In this document: one piece after another, positions 5,856-13,714 of the stretch | How positions within the stretch are numbered: position 1 is the stretch's first letter | Layout of the letters: the number at the start of each line of letters is the position of its first letter | From: CAZMGD01 sp964565705 | Lineage (GTDB): Bacteria; Actinomycetota; Acidimicrobiia; Acidimicrobiales; Ilumatobacteraceae | DNA length: 16,231 nucleotides | Direction: 5' to 3' | Assembly (NCBI GenBank): GCA_964565705.1 | Contig: CAZMGD010000099.1 | Location: 1 to 16,231, forward strand | The notes under the pieces: model-generated | The model's database searches: none | Seen by the model: only the letters and a program-made list of their open reading frames with translations | What the model was told of the DNA's origin: nothing | Position numbers and translations under genes: made by a program

Positions 5856-7085
5856 TCACCGGCGTCCGCCGACGTCCCCGGGGGCCTCGATGGTCGTCGC
5901 CGGCAGCGACACGGTGAACCGGGCGCCGCCGAGCGGAGACTCGTCGAGGTGCACGGTGCCTCGGTGCGCAGTCACGATCGCCTTCACGATCGCCAGCCCG
6001 AGCCCGCTGCCACCACTGTCGCGCGCTCGAGCCTGATCGAGGCGCGTGAACCGTTCGAACACACGGTCGCGATCGTCGCCGGGGATGCCGGGTCCGTCGT
6101 CCTCGACGCACAGCACGGCGAGACCCCGAACCTCGTGCACACTCACCTTGACCCGACCTGACGCATGCCGAACCGCGTTCGCGAGCAGGTTCTCGCACAC
6201 GCTCTCCAGGTCGGCTTCGTGCCCGAGCGCCTGCGCGGCCACGACGTCGGACACGTCGATCGAGCACGGCGACGTGTCGCGACGCGCGGCGACCGCGCGG
6301 TGCACCAGGTCGTCGAGATCGACGGGCCGAACGTCGCGTGGCGCGCGTGCCCCTGACGCCTCGAGCCGAAGCAGTTGGTCGGTGATCGCCTCGAGCCGCC
6401 GCAACGATTGCAAGGTCTGGCGGCGGTTGGCGGCGATCGCGTCGGGATGATCTGGTTCCGTCTCGAGCAGGACCCTGATGCCGGCGAGCGGACTCCGGAG
6501 CTCGTGGCTCGCGTCGGCGAGCAGTTGACGCTCGCGTTCGACCGCGTCGCTGACCGGCCTCAACGCTCGACCGACCGCGAACCAGATCACGAGACCGAAA
6601 CCGGCCAGCAGCGCGGGAACCGCGACCAGCATCGCATCGCGCAGGGCGCGGACCTGATCGTCGAGAGGAGCGAGGGGAGCGGCGAGGACGATCGTGGTGG
6701 AGCGATAGTCCGCAACGATCACGCGCAACCGTCCGGCCGCGGTGCGCACGTCGTGGGGGCCCGTCGGATCGCCGATCTGCCACAAGGGTGGCAGCCCGGC
6801 GAGCGCGTGGCCGGCGAAGCTCACCGCTCCCGCGTCGTCGAGCGTCTGCAGATACGGGTCAAGGTTCTGGTCCGAGGTGACGCCGGTGCCGGCGAACCGG
6901 CCGATCTGCTCGGTCGCCGTGACGAGACGGTCGTCGACGTGGCGGATGAGGTCGTGCCGATAGATGCGCGCGACGGCCGCGGCCCCGGCGACGAGCACGA
7001 CGACGAGGCACAGGAGCGTGACGATCGTGATCCGGATCCTGGCGCGCGTCATGCCGGGCGCACTGCTGCGACTGCGATCGCTCAT
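5856..7085 (-). CDS. Sensor histidine kinase of a two-component system
   Basis: This 409-residue membrane kinase should autophosphorylate and pass phosphate to the adjacent OmpR-type regulator. Layout: first membrane helix about 18-39, an extracytoplasmic sensor region of about 110 residues (40-150), second membrane helix about 152-171, and a short linker in place of a clear full HAMP. The HisKA dimerisation domain follows, with DASHELRSPLAG (H194), then the HATPase domain: N box ENLLANAVRH (N299, N303), G1 box VEDDGPGIP (327-335), F box RVFERFTRLD and G2 box GGSGLGLAIVKAI (358-370). All catalytic boxes are intact. The ATG at 7085 overlaps the regulator's stop by four bases. A longer in-frame extension upstream lies inside the regulator gene and is rejected. 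The sensor loop has no domain I recognise, so the signal is unknown. Confidence 0.94.
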   Translation of the reverse strand: MSDRSRSSAPGMTRARIRITIVTLLCLVVVLVAGAAAVARIYRHDLIRHVDDRLVTATEQIGRFAGTGVTSDQNLDPYLQTLDDAGAVSFAGHALAGLPPLWQIGDPTGPHDVRTAAGRLRVIVADYRSTTIVLAAPLAPLDDQVRALRDAMLVAVPALLAGFGLVIWFAVGRALRPVSDAVERERQLLADASHELRSPLAGIRVLLETEPDHPDAIAANRRQTLQSLRRLEAITDQLLRLEASGARAPRDVRPVDLDDLVHRAVAARRDTSPCSIDVSDVVAAQALGHEADLESVCENLLANAVRHASGRVKVSVHEVRGLAVLCVEDDGPGIPGDDRDRVFERFTRLDQARARDSGGSGLGLAIVKAIVTAHRGTVHLDESPLGGARFTVSLPATTIEAPGDVGGRR

Positions 7086-7762
7086 GCCGGCCGCGCCAGA
7101 CCACGCAGGCGATAGCCGACCCCTCGAACGGTCTCGATGTCGTTCGTGCCGAACGGGGCGTCGACCTTCCGACGAAGCCGGCCGATGTACACCTCGACGA
7201 CGTTCGGATCGATGCCGTCCACGTCGTGCCACACGCCGGCGAGCAGGTCGGCCTTCGACACCACGAGGCCGATCCGGTCGAACAGTGCTGCGAGGAGCAG
7301 CGACTCCCGCGAGCTGAGCTCGACCTCGGACGTCCCTCGCCGGAAGCGCCGCAGCTCGGGGTCGAGACGGATGTCGCCGGCCGCGTACGGGTCTGCGCCT
7401 CGACCGGGACCGCGCACGCGGGCACGCACTCGAGCGACGAGCTCGACCGAGGAGAACGGCTTGCGCAGGTAGTCGTCGGCTCCGAGGTCGAGCGCTTCGG
7501 CGACGTCCCACTCGCCGGACTTCGCACTGAGCATCAGGATCGGCGTCGCGAGGCCAGATCCTCGGGCAGTCCGGCACAGCTCGTAGCCGTTCAGGCCGGG
7601 CAGCATGACGTCGAGGATGATGAGGTCGTAGCCGCCTTCCAGCGCGAGCGCCAGACCGGCCGGTCCGTCGAAGGCCACATCGACGTCGAACCCATCTGCC
7701 ACCAGCGCGCGCCGCACCCCCGTCACCAGGTCGTGCTCGTCATCGATCAGCAGTACGCGCAT
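7082..7762 (-). CDS. OmpR/PhoB-family response regulator
   Basis: This 226-residue DNA-binding regulator is the partner of the kinase that follows it. The receiver domain (about 1-115) carries the acidic pocket D7-D8-E9, phosphoacceptor D51 in LIILDVMLPG, S79 in LMLSAKSG and K101 in YLRKPF. The C-terminal winged-helix domain (about 130-222) shows the family landmarks LSSRESLLLAALFDR, VSKADLLAGVWH, NVVEVYIGRLRRKVD and the end IETVRGVGYRLRG. The start ATG at 7762 has a fair Shine-Dalgarno, GGAAGG (7774-7769). Target genes are not known from sequence, but a tandem TGACAAC repeat about 100 bases upstream, between this operon and the divergent acyltransferase gene, is a likely binding site for it. 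Confidence 0.95.
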   Translation of the reverse strand: MRVLLIDDEHDLVTGVRRALVADGFDVDVAFDGPAGLALALEGGYDLIILDVMLPGLNGYELCRTARGSGLATPILMLSAKSGEWDVAEALDLGADDYLRKPFSSVELVARVRARVRGPGRGADPYAAGDIRLDPELRRFRRGTSEVELSSRESLLLAALFDRIGLVVSKADLLAGVWHDVDGIDPNVVEVYIGRLRRKVDAPFGTNDIETVRGVGYRLRGLARPA

Positions 7763-7860
7763 GCCGTGCCTTCCGCGCCGTCACGTCGTCGCGGGTCGAA
7801 CCGGCGCAGCGGCGTTCGCCGCGGACCGTACCGCTCCCTGCCCCGGTCGATCGATCCACC

Positions 7861-7878
7861 TGACAACTTCCTGACAAC
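7861..7878. promoter_or_regulatory. TGACAAC direct repeat, 11-base period: candidate response-regulator box
   Basis: TGACAAC occurs at 7861-7867 and again at 7872-7878, each preceded by CC, giving a period of 11 bases, one helical turn. OmpR/PhoB-family regulators generally bind head-to-tail repeats with this period. The site lies in the 185-base divergent region, 99 bases upstream of the regulator start and about 70 bases before the acyltransferase ATG, so it could control either or both. The repeat is seen directly; binding is inferred. Confidence 0.5.
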
Positions 7879-7947
7879 CTCGTCCCGGTCCGGGGGCGGT
7901 CATCCGCGACGGTGAGGACGACCCCTCGCGCATCGACAGGGCCCGCA

Positions 7948-9915
7948 ATGGCGCAACCAGCCCAGCTGAAACATGACGACGAGCGGGCTGCGAGCCCGGC
8001 GCGCGTGCCCGGCCTCGACGGGCTCCGTGGCCTGGCCGTGTTGGCCGTGATCGCGTTTCACCTCTTTCCCGCCGACGTGCCGGGGGGCTTCGTCGGCGTG
8101 TCGTTGTTCTTCACGCTGTCGGGCTTCTTGCTCACACTGCGACTGGCCGACGAGCGCGCCGCGTCCGGTCGGGTCGATCTCCGCCGATACTGGCAGCGTC
8201 GCCTCCGCCGGATCATGCCGGCGGCGCTCACGACGCTGCTGGCGGTCACGGTCGTCTGGCGACTGGCGGGATGGTGGACGACCGACATCGCCCGCGACGT
8301 CGCCGCCAGCGCCCTGAACGTCGCGAACTGGCACCAGATCGTTGCCGGCCAGGCCTACGGCGCCGACCCCGCGGCATCCCCGGTGCTGCACTTCTGGTCG
8401 CTCGCGATCGAGGAACAGGTCTACCTCCTGCTGCCGCTCGTCGTCGCCGCCTGCCGCACGACTCGGTCGATGGTGGCGGGGTTCGGCGCCGTGGTGCTCG
8501 CCGCGGTCGCCGCCACCATCGTGTGGTCCGGCGACGCAGCGATCGTGTACTACTCGACGTTCACCCGGGTCGGTGAGATCGCCCTTGGTGCGATCGCCGC
8601 GCTCATCCTCAGATCGGGTTGGGTCCACCGCATCGTCCACCAGGAGGCCGCCGTCGTCCTCGCCGTCCTGGGCCTGGCGACGTTCGCCGCCGTCGTCCTG
8701 CGCACCTCACTCGGTAGCGAGGGGTACTACGCCGGCGGCTTGCTCCTCGTGGGTGGGCTTTCGGCGCTGACGCTGACGAGCGTGAGCCTGGCACCGAACC
8801 TCGGCCGCCGTCTCGATGCGTGCGGTCTGGGCGCCGTCGGCGTCGTCTCGTACAGCGCCTACCTCGTGCACTGGCCGATCCTGGTCGGCCTCCGGCGCGC
8901 GTCGGTCGACGGTTGGCGGCTGCCGGCGGCCACGATGGTCGGCACCGCGCTGCTCGCGGTGGCGATGACACGTGGCCTCGACCGCCCACTGGCTTCCCCG
9001 GCGGCGTCCCGGCGTCGTGTGCTGCTCGCCGCGGCGACGGCGGTCATCGTCCTCGTGGCGTCCGCAGCGTTCCCGCGCGGGTCGGACAGGGCCGACGCGC
9101 TCGCGCTCGAACGGGGCCGTGAGGCGTTCGAGGAGCTGGCGACCACCGACGCCACCGCGGCGACACCGTCGAGCACGATCGGCCCGCCGAGGACGACACC
9201 CCCAGCGTCCACCGCCGTGCTCGGCACGGAGCCGCCTGTCGCACCGCCGACACCGGTGCGACTCGCGGTGTTCGGCGACTCCAAGGTGATCGCGTACGGC
9301 TTGGGCATGCTCGCCGCCGACGATCCGCGGGTCTCGATGGTGGGTGGATCGAGTGAGTTCGGGTGCCCGCTGGGCCGAAGCGAGGCACTCAGGGGCGGGC
9401 CCGAGCAGCAGCCCGAGCGCCTGCCACCGAGCTGTCGCTGGGACGACACCTGGCCCGCCGTGGCAGCGGACAGCGGGCTCGTCGACGTCGCCCTCGTGTA
9501 CTTCGGCACGTGGGACGTCATGGACCAGCGCGTGCCGGCGCTCGGTGAGGGCTGGTCGCACATCGGCGAGCCGGCGTTCGACGACTGGCTGCTCGACGAG
9601 ATGCGCCAGGCGACGGATCTGCTGCTGACCACAGCGCACCACGTCGTCTGGCTCACCGTCACGCCGAGCGGGCCGCAGACGAGCGAGCGTTACGAGCGCT
9701 ACAACGAGCTGGTCCGCCGGCTCGTCGCGGAACCCGATGCTGGCGCCTCGCTCATCGATCTCGATTCCTGGCTGCAGGCGACCGGAGAGCTCGACCGGCT
9801 GCTGCCCGACGGCGTCCATGCCTCGTGGGAAGGCGGCACCGGGGGCACGGCGCGTGAGATCGGCGAGCGCTACCTCATCGAGCAGGTCCAGCGGACCGCC
9901 ACCAGCGATGGCTGA
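7948..9915 (+). CDS. Acyltransferase-3 membrane protein with C-terminal SGNH domain (OatA-like O-acyltransferase)
   Basis: This 655-residue two-domain enzyme should carry acyl groups across the membrane and attach them to an extracellular glycan or peptidoglycan. The N-terminal half (about 22-375) is a multi-helix acyltransferase-3 domain with the RX10H motif (R27 to H38 in GLRGLAVLAVIAFH), YWQRRLRRIMP (81-91), WSLAIEEQVYLL (150-161) and SYSAYLVHWPI (301-311). A Thr/Pro-rich linker (about 400-437) leads to an SGNH hydrolase-like domain with FGDS (S445) and DGVH (D621, H624), the expected catalytic Ser and Asp-x-x-His. The ATG at 7948 is preferred to the GTG at 7912 because GACAGGG precedes it and the extra 12 residues look non-conserved. 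Its stop overlaps the ATG of the following broken GT-C gene by eight bases, suggesting an operon. The acceptor is unknown. Confidence 0.9.
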   Translation: MAQPAQLKHDDERAASPARVPGLDGLRGLAVLAVIAFHLFPADVPGGFVGVSLFFTLSGFLLTLRLADERAASGRVDLRRYWQRRLRRIMPAALTTLLAVTVVWRLAGWWTTDIARDVAASALNVANWHQIVAGQAYGADPAASPVLHFWSLAIEEQVYLLLPLVVAACRTTRSMVAGFGAVVLAAVAATIVWSGDAAIVYYSTFTRVGEIALGAIAALILRSGWVHRIVHQEAAVVLAVLGLATFAAVVLRTSLGSEGYYAGGLLLVGGLSALTLTSVSLAPNLGRRLDACGLGAVGVVSYSAYLVHWPILVGLRRASVDGWRLPAATMVGTALLAVAMTRGLDRPLASPAASRRRVLLAAATAVIVLVASAAFPRGSDRADALALERGREAFEELATTDATAATPSSTIGPPRTTPPASTAVLGTEPPVAPPTPVRLAVFGDSKVIAYGLGMLAADDPRVSMVGGSSEFGCPLGRSEALRGGPEQQPERLPPSCRWDDTWPAVAADSGLVDVALVYFGTWDVMDQRVPALGEGWSHIGEPAFDDWLLDEMRQATDLLLTTAHHVVWLTVTPSGPQTSERYERYNELVRRLVAEPDAGASLIDLDSWLQATGELDRLLPDGVHASWEGGTGGTAREIGERYLIEQVQRTATSDG

Positions 9916-11097
9916 ACCCGACGCGGCCCGGGTTGCCCGGCATCGTGTCACCGGCCTCGCGGCGCTCGTCGGCGCGTTGCCCATCGTCGCGGTGCTGCTG
10001 CGCTTCGCCGGCAGCCGAGTGACATTGGCGGGCGACCAAGCCATCTTCGCGATGCAGGCGGGCGACGCCGCGACGGGTGGCTTCCCGACCGTCGGGCTGT
10101 ACTCCCGGTACGGCTGGAACCATCCCGGTCCCATCGCGTTCTACCTCTTCGCTCCGTTCCAGTGGATCGGCGCCACCTGGGGCATCCTGATCGGCGCCGC
10201 GGCGTGGAACACAGCCGCCCTCGGCACCGCCGTCTGGCTCGCCGCGCGGCGGGGCGGGAGCACGCTCGTCGCCTCATCGTCGCTGCCCAGTGCGCCACAT
10301 GGCTGTCGCTCGGGGGCGCGTCGGTCGTGGACCCGTGGACCCCGAACCTCGCTGCTGCGCTCGTCGTTCCGTTGCTCGTCGCCGCCTGGGGCGCCGCGCT
10401 CGGCGATGTCGCATCCGTCGTCGCGCTGCTCGTCCTCGGCTCGATCGCCCCGCAGCTCCACGTCGGTTACGGGTGATCGTGATCGTCATCGCGCTCGGCG
10501 CGCTGGCCCTCGCCCGGGATCGTCGGAGGCTGCTCAGCCGGCGACCGGTGCTGAACTGGCGCGCCCCGCTGATCACGTTCTCGATCGTCGCCATCCTGCT
10601 GTGCGCACGCCCCGCGGTCGGATCTGTCCCCCGTCGAGCAGTGGCGCTCGCGACCGCGGCGGTCGCGGTGATCGCCGCCGCCGGCAGCGGTGTCGCCGCC
10701 GATGGGGTGACGCAGCATGGAGACCAGGTCGGCCGATTGCTCGACCAGGTCGAGGTCCCGACCGGCGACCGGATCGTGGTACGTCTCGGCGACAGCGGCT
10801 TCGTCGGCGTCGGTCCCGGATTGCTGTCCTGGTTGGAGGAGCAGGGCGTCGACGCCGGGGTGGATCCGTCCCTCGGTTGGGTCTTCGGTGACCGGACGTT
10901 GGATCCGCAGACGGCGGATGAGGTCTGGTACGCGTTCGACAGCGGCTGGGGCGTGGTACTGCTCTCGGCACTCCCCGGCGCTCGCGTCGTTGCCGAACAG
11001 ACGCCGCTGAACGCGGCACCTCCGATCGCTCGATGGAGGGTACAAATCCGTGCGCGTCGACATCGCGGGTCCGAGAGCACGTGGACCGCTCTCGTAG
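9908..11097 (+). pseudogene. Broken GT-C/mannosyltransferase-like membrane protein (multiple frameshifts)
   Basis: The sequence of one polytopic membrane protein can be followed through successive frames. From ATG 9908 comes a first segment with LAGDQAIFAMQAGDA (D43, a GT-C-like loop acidic residue) and LYSRYGWNHPGPIAFYLFAP. The frame changes between about 10244 and 10270, and coding-like sequence continues as LIVAAQCATWLSLGGA, DPWTPNLAAAL and QLHVGYG, ending in TGA at 10474-10476. It resumes in the third frame as VIVIVIALGALALARDRR and runs on through VRLGDSGFVG and ARVVAEQTPLNAA. A further shift near 11010-11050 may lead to the TAG at 11095-11097; otherwise the third frame runs to 11273 inside the next gene. 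As I recall the family, a central WLPPLI-type helix and loop should follow the HVGY segment and is absent, so there is probably a deletion too. Boundaries are approximate. Decay is more likely than assembly error because several lesions sit in this gene alone. Confidence 0.75.
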
Positions 11098-11118
11098 GGT
11101 GCCGTCATCGCCGTCGAT

Positions 11119-12684
11119 GTGGTGCCCGTGTCCGTGCGTTCCGTGACGGGCGTCTCGGTCCGTGCCGTGGTGGCCATCGCGGTGGCGGCCACCGCCGGAC
11201 TCGTCGCCGGTGTCCAGTTGCGCAACGGCGTGCTGCCGACGTGGGACACGGTGTCGTACTGGAGCGGCGCTGAAGCCATCCGTGCCGGCGATCTGTTCGG
11301 GAGCAACCTGCAGCCGTCGTTCTCGAACTTCACGGTGATCGAGTTCCTCGAACGCGGTGGTCGCCTTCCGTTCGTGGACTTCCCGGTCGGCTACCCGATC
11401 CTGATCGCCGCGGTCGGTCTGCTGACGGGCACTCACACCGCGATGGCGGTGTGGACGGTGGCCGGATGCGCGGCGTTCGCCGGGTTGATCTGCTGGGGCC
11501 CGACGCTTCGACCGGTGACCCCGGCGATGCTCGCCACCCGAGCGGCGATCGCGATCGGTCTCGTCGTGACGTCGCCGATGCGTGTCGTGACGCGGGCTGG
11601 GATGAGCGAGCCGCTGTTCTGCGCGATCGCGATCGGGCTGATCCTCGCCCTGCTCGACTTCCGGCGCACCGGCCGGCGATGGCCGCTCGTCATCGCGCTC
11701 GCCGTTGCCGCCGGCATGTTGCGGTTCGTCGGTGCGTCGCTCGTCGTGCTTGTCGTCGCCGAACGATGGCGCCGCACACGTTCCGCCAAGGACGCGCTCG
11801 GATGGGGTGCCGTGGCGATCGCGCCAGCGGTGGCCAACGCGTGGTGGGCGTCTCGCGCTGGCGGCGGTCACAGCGCACGACTCCACGCGATCTCCGGGCT
11901 CGACGTCGAGCGGTTCTCGAGATCCGTCGGCGGATGGATCGACGCTCGGCACGCGAACATCGCGCTGACGTTCTTCAGCAACGAGGGTGCGCGCTGGTGG
12001 ACGTATCCCCTGGCGGTCATCTGGATCGCCGCCGCGCTCTCCGCCCTCGTCACGGTCATCGTCGGTCCTGCCCGGCGACTTCCCGCCGAGCTGGAGCTGT
12101 GCCTCGCCGCCAGCGCCCTCTTGGCCATCGGGCTGGTTGCGGGGATGCTCGGCTTCGACGCGCTCGTCAACCCCGACAACCGCGTGATGCTGCCCCTCGG
12201 CGTGCTCACCCTCACCGGGCTCGCCTGGACCGCGACCCCCGCGACCGGCCGCTACGCCCTCGCCGGCGCCAGTGCATGGCTCCTCGCCGCCGTCGTTCCC
12301 CGCGGCGCCACCGATCCCTATCTCCCCACAGCCGCCGAGCCGGCGACGGTCGCGGTCGCCGAGGCCAGCGGAGCGTCGGCGATCGTCACCCCCGACGCCG
12401 ACCTGCTCCACTGGTACTCCGGCCTACCCGCCGCCTATCCGCCCAAGGCGTACCTCGAGCTCACCGACGAGCACATCGACATCGACGCCCAGTGGGACGC
12501 GCTTGCCTGCGCCATGCTGGACGCTGACGCGGTGCTCCTCGTTCCCGGCGGCAACCTGATGTTCGGCCTCGATGCCCGAAGCGTCGAACAGCTCGTCACC
12601 GCCGGTGAACTGCTCCCCGAGCCCCACGGTGACATCACGGTCTTCCGTCCCACCCCGAGCGACTGCGCGCCGCTCGACGAGTGA
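11119..12684 (+). CDS. Polytopic GT-C-type glycosyltransferase/mannosyltransferase-like membrane protein
   Basis: This 521-residue protein has about ten predicted membrane helices and a soluble C-terminal part. Features of the GT-C fold are the first helix (about 14-33) followed by an extracytoplasmic loop with TWDTVSYWSGAEAI, where D43 sits in the usual position of the catalytic acidic residue. PFVDFPVGYPILIAAVGLL then follows, along with the helix start RAGMSEPLFCAIAIGL that is common in this group. The C-terminal region (about 415-521) is hydrophilic and of unknown role. Such enzymes use polyprenyl-phosphate sugars to glycosylate lipids, glycans or proteins outside the membrane. The start is one of several tandem GTG codons at 11119, 11122 and 11128; no strong Shine-Dalgarno decides between them. 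It follows the broken GT-C gene closely and probably shares its transcript. Specific substrate and transferase activity are not proven. Confidence 0.72.
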   Translation: MVPVSVRSVTGVSVRAVVAIAVAATAGLVAGVQLRNGVLPTWDTVSYWSGAEAIRAGDLFGSNLQPSFSNFTVIEFLERGGRLPFVDFPVGYPILIAAVGLLTGTHTAMAVWTVAGCAAFAGLICWGPTLRPVTPAMLATRAAIAIGLVVTSPMRVVTRAGMSEPLFCAIAIGLILALLDFRRTGRRWPLVIALAVAAGMLRFVGASLVVLVVAERWRRTRSAKDALGWGAVAIAPAVANAWWASRAGGGHSARLHAISGLDVERFSRSVGGWIDARHANIALTFFSNEGARWWTYPLAVIWIAAALSALVTVIVGPARRLPAELELCLAASALLAIGLVAGMLGFDALVNPDNRVMLPLGVLTLTGLAWTATPATGRYALAGASAWLLAAVVPRGATDPYLPTAAEPATVAVAEASGASAIVTPDADLLHWYSGLPAAYPPKAYLELTDEHIDIDAQWDALACAMLDADAVLLVPGGNLMFGLDARSVEQLVTAGELLPEPHGDITVFRPTPSDCAPLDE

Positions 12685-12850
12685 CCTGCAGATCGAGGCG
12701 TGGAGTCAGACGCTGGAGGGCACGCAGTCGCCTGGCCTCATAGGGACCAACGACCGTACACCTTCCGCAGGAAGGCGGTAGTGTTCGAACGCAGTTCGTG
12801 AAGCCCCATGAACACAATTGAACAACTCTCCTGAATCGACCAGTCCCCCG
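12685..12850. other. Upstream region of the efe operon
   Basis: These 166 bases separate the GT-C gene from efeU and should hold the efe promoter. Two compact inverted repeats lie in it (see the separate entry). No TTAGG-type DtxR/IdeR iron box was recognised by eye. An ATG at 12808 opens only an 8-codon frame (MNTIEQLS, stop at 12832) that is out of frame with efeU. Confidence 0.5.
12761..12798. promoter_or_regulatory. Two adjacent inverted repeats upstream of efeU
   Basis: CCTTCC-GCA-GGAAGG (12761-12775) and CGAAC-GCA-GTTCG (12786-12798) are perfect inverted repeats, both with GCA in the centre, ten bases apart. They lie 53-90 bases before the preferred efeU start. They could be operator sites or RNA hairpins of the leader; no U-tract follows, so a terminator is unlikely. 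No known consensus was matched. Confidence 0.35.
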
Positions 12851-13714
12851 GTGTTCGCCAACTTCCTCATCGGTCTCCGTGAAGGCCTCGAGGCCACCCT
12901 CGTCGTCGGGATCCTCGTCGCCTACCTGGTCAAGATCGACCGTCGCGACCTGCTCCCGTGGATCTGGCTCGGTGTCGGCTTTGCGGTCGCGGTGTCGCTC
13001 GCGTTCGGTGCGTTGCTCACCTACGGGCCCCGGGGCCTGTCGTTCGAGGCCCAGGAGATCATCGGTGGTTCGTTGTCGATCCTCGCGGTCTGCTTCGTCA
13101 CCTGGATGATCTTCTGGATGGCGCGCACGGCCCGCTCGCTGAAGGGCGAGCTGGAAGGACGGCTCGACCAAGCCATCAGTGCCGGCACCTGGAGCCTGGT
13201 CGTGCTCGCCGCGCTCGCGGTCGGGCGCGAAGGGCTCGAGACGGCGCTGTTCCTCTGGGCGGCAGCCCAGGCCACCGGGTCGACGACCCAACCGCTGATC
13301 GGTGCCTCGATCGGGCTCGCCGTCGCTGTCGTGCTCGGGGTGCTCATCTTCCGCGGCGCGGTGCGCCTCAACCTGTCGAAGTTCTTCACCTGGACGGGCG
13401 GCGCGCTCATCTTCGTCGCCGCCGGCGTGCTGTCCTACGGCATCCACGACCTGCAAGAAGGCGGTGTGCTGCCGGGCCTGAACAACCTCGTGTTCGACGT
13501 GTCCGAGCAGATCCCGCCGGCGAGCTGGTACGGCACGCTGCTCAAGGGCACCGTCAACTTCACCCCGGCGACGACCTGGCTGCAAGCGGTCGCGTGGATC
13601 CTGTACGTCGTGCCGGTGCTCACGATCTTCCTCATCACCGTCAACCGCGCAACGACCGCTCGCCGTCCAGCCACGGTGACTGCGATCCCTCAACCACACG
13701 GAGGCACTACATGA
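12851..13714 (+). CDS. efeU: EfeU, FTR1-family iron permease
   Basis: This 287-residue inner-membrane permease takes iron across the cytoplasmic membrane in the EfeUOB system. It has both FTR1/EfeU REGLE signatures, REGLEATLVVG at residues 10-20 and REGLETALFLW at 126-136, whose glutamates are known to bind iron in the family. About seven membrane helices are spread along the protein, as expected. The GTG at 12851 is preferred because the family starts with a short run straight into this helix (here FANFLIGLREGLE). An in-frame TTG at 12818 would add 11 polar residues, and neither start has a clear Shine-Dalgarno. The stop overlaps the efeO ATG by four bases. Length and motif order match intact EfeU. 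Confidence 0.93.
   Translation: MFANFLIGLREGLEATLVVGILVAYLVKIDRRDLLPWIWLGVGFAVAVSLAFGALLTYGPRGLSFEAQEIIGGSLSILAVCFVTWMIFWMARTARSLKGELEGRLDQAISAGTWSLVVLAALAVGREGLETALFLWAAAQATGSTTQPLIGASIGLAVAVVLGVLIFRGAVRLNLSKFFTWTGGALIFVAAGVLSYGIHDLQEGGVLPGLNNLVFDVSEQIPPASWYGTLLKGTVNFTPATTWLQAVAWILYVVPVLTIFLITVNRATTARRPATVTAIPQPHGGTT

Noticed and set aside
3010..6783. Very long minus-strand open frame (over 1250 codons) spanning the sulfatase and part of the sensor kinase
   Set aside because: It is antisense to the sulfatase and overlaps the kinase out of frame. The product is Arg/His/Val-rich with no domain order, as expected from high-GC codon bias on the opposite strand.
7086..7577. In-frame N-terminal extension of the sensor kinase
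   Set aside because: It lies inside the response-regulator gene in another frame. The ATG at 7085 gives the classic 4-base overlap and precedes the first membrane helix.
8707..10134. Long minus-strand frame opposite the acyltransferase
   Set aside because: It is a codon-bias shadow, Arg/Ala-rich and without motifs, while the plus strand has clear acyltransferase-3 and SGNH motifs.
10573..12411. 612-codon minus-strand frame opposite the GT-C genes
   Set aside because: It is low-complexity Arg/Asp/Gly-rich sequence antisense to a hydrophobic protein; a shadow.
12958..13710. In-frame extension of efeO upstream into efeU
   Set aside because: It is Arg-rich antiframe sequence within efeU. The ATG at 13711 has a strong Shine-Dalgarno and is followed at once by an export signal.
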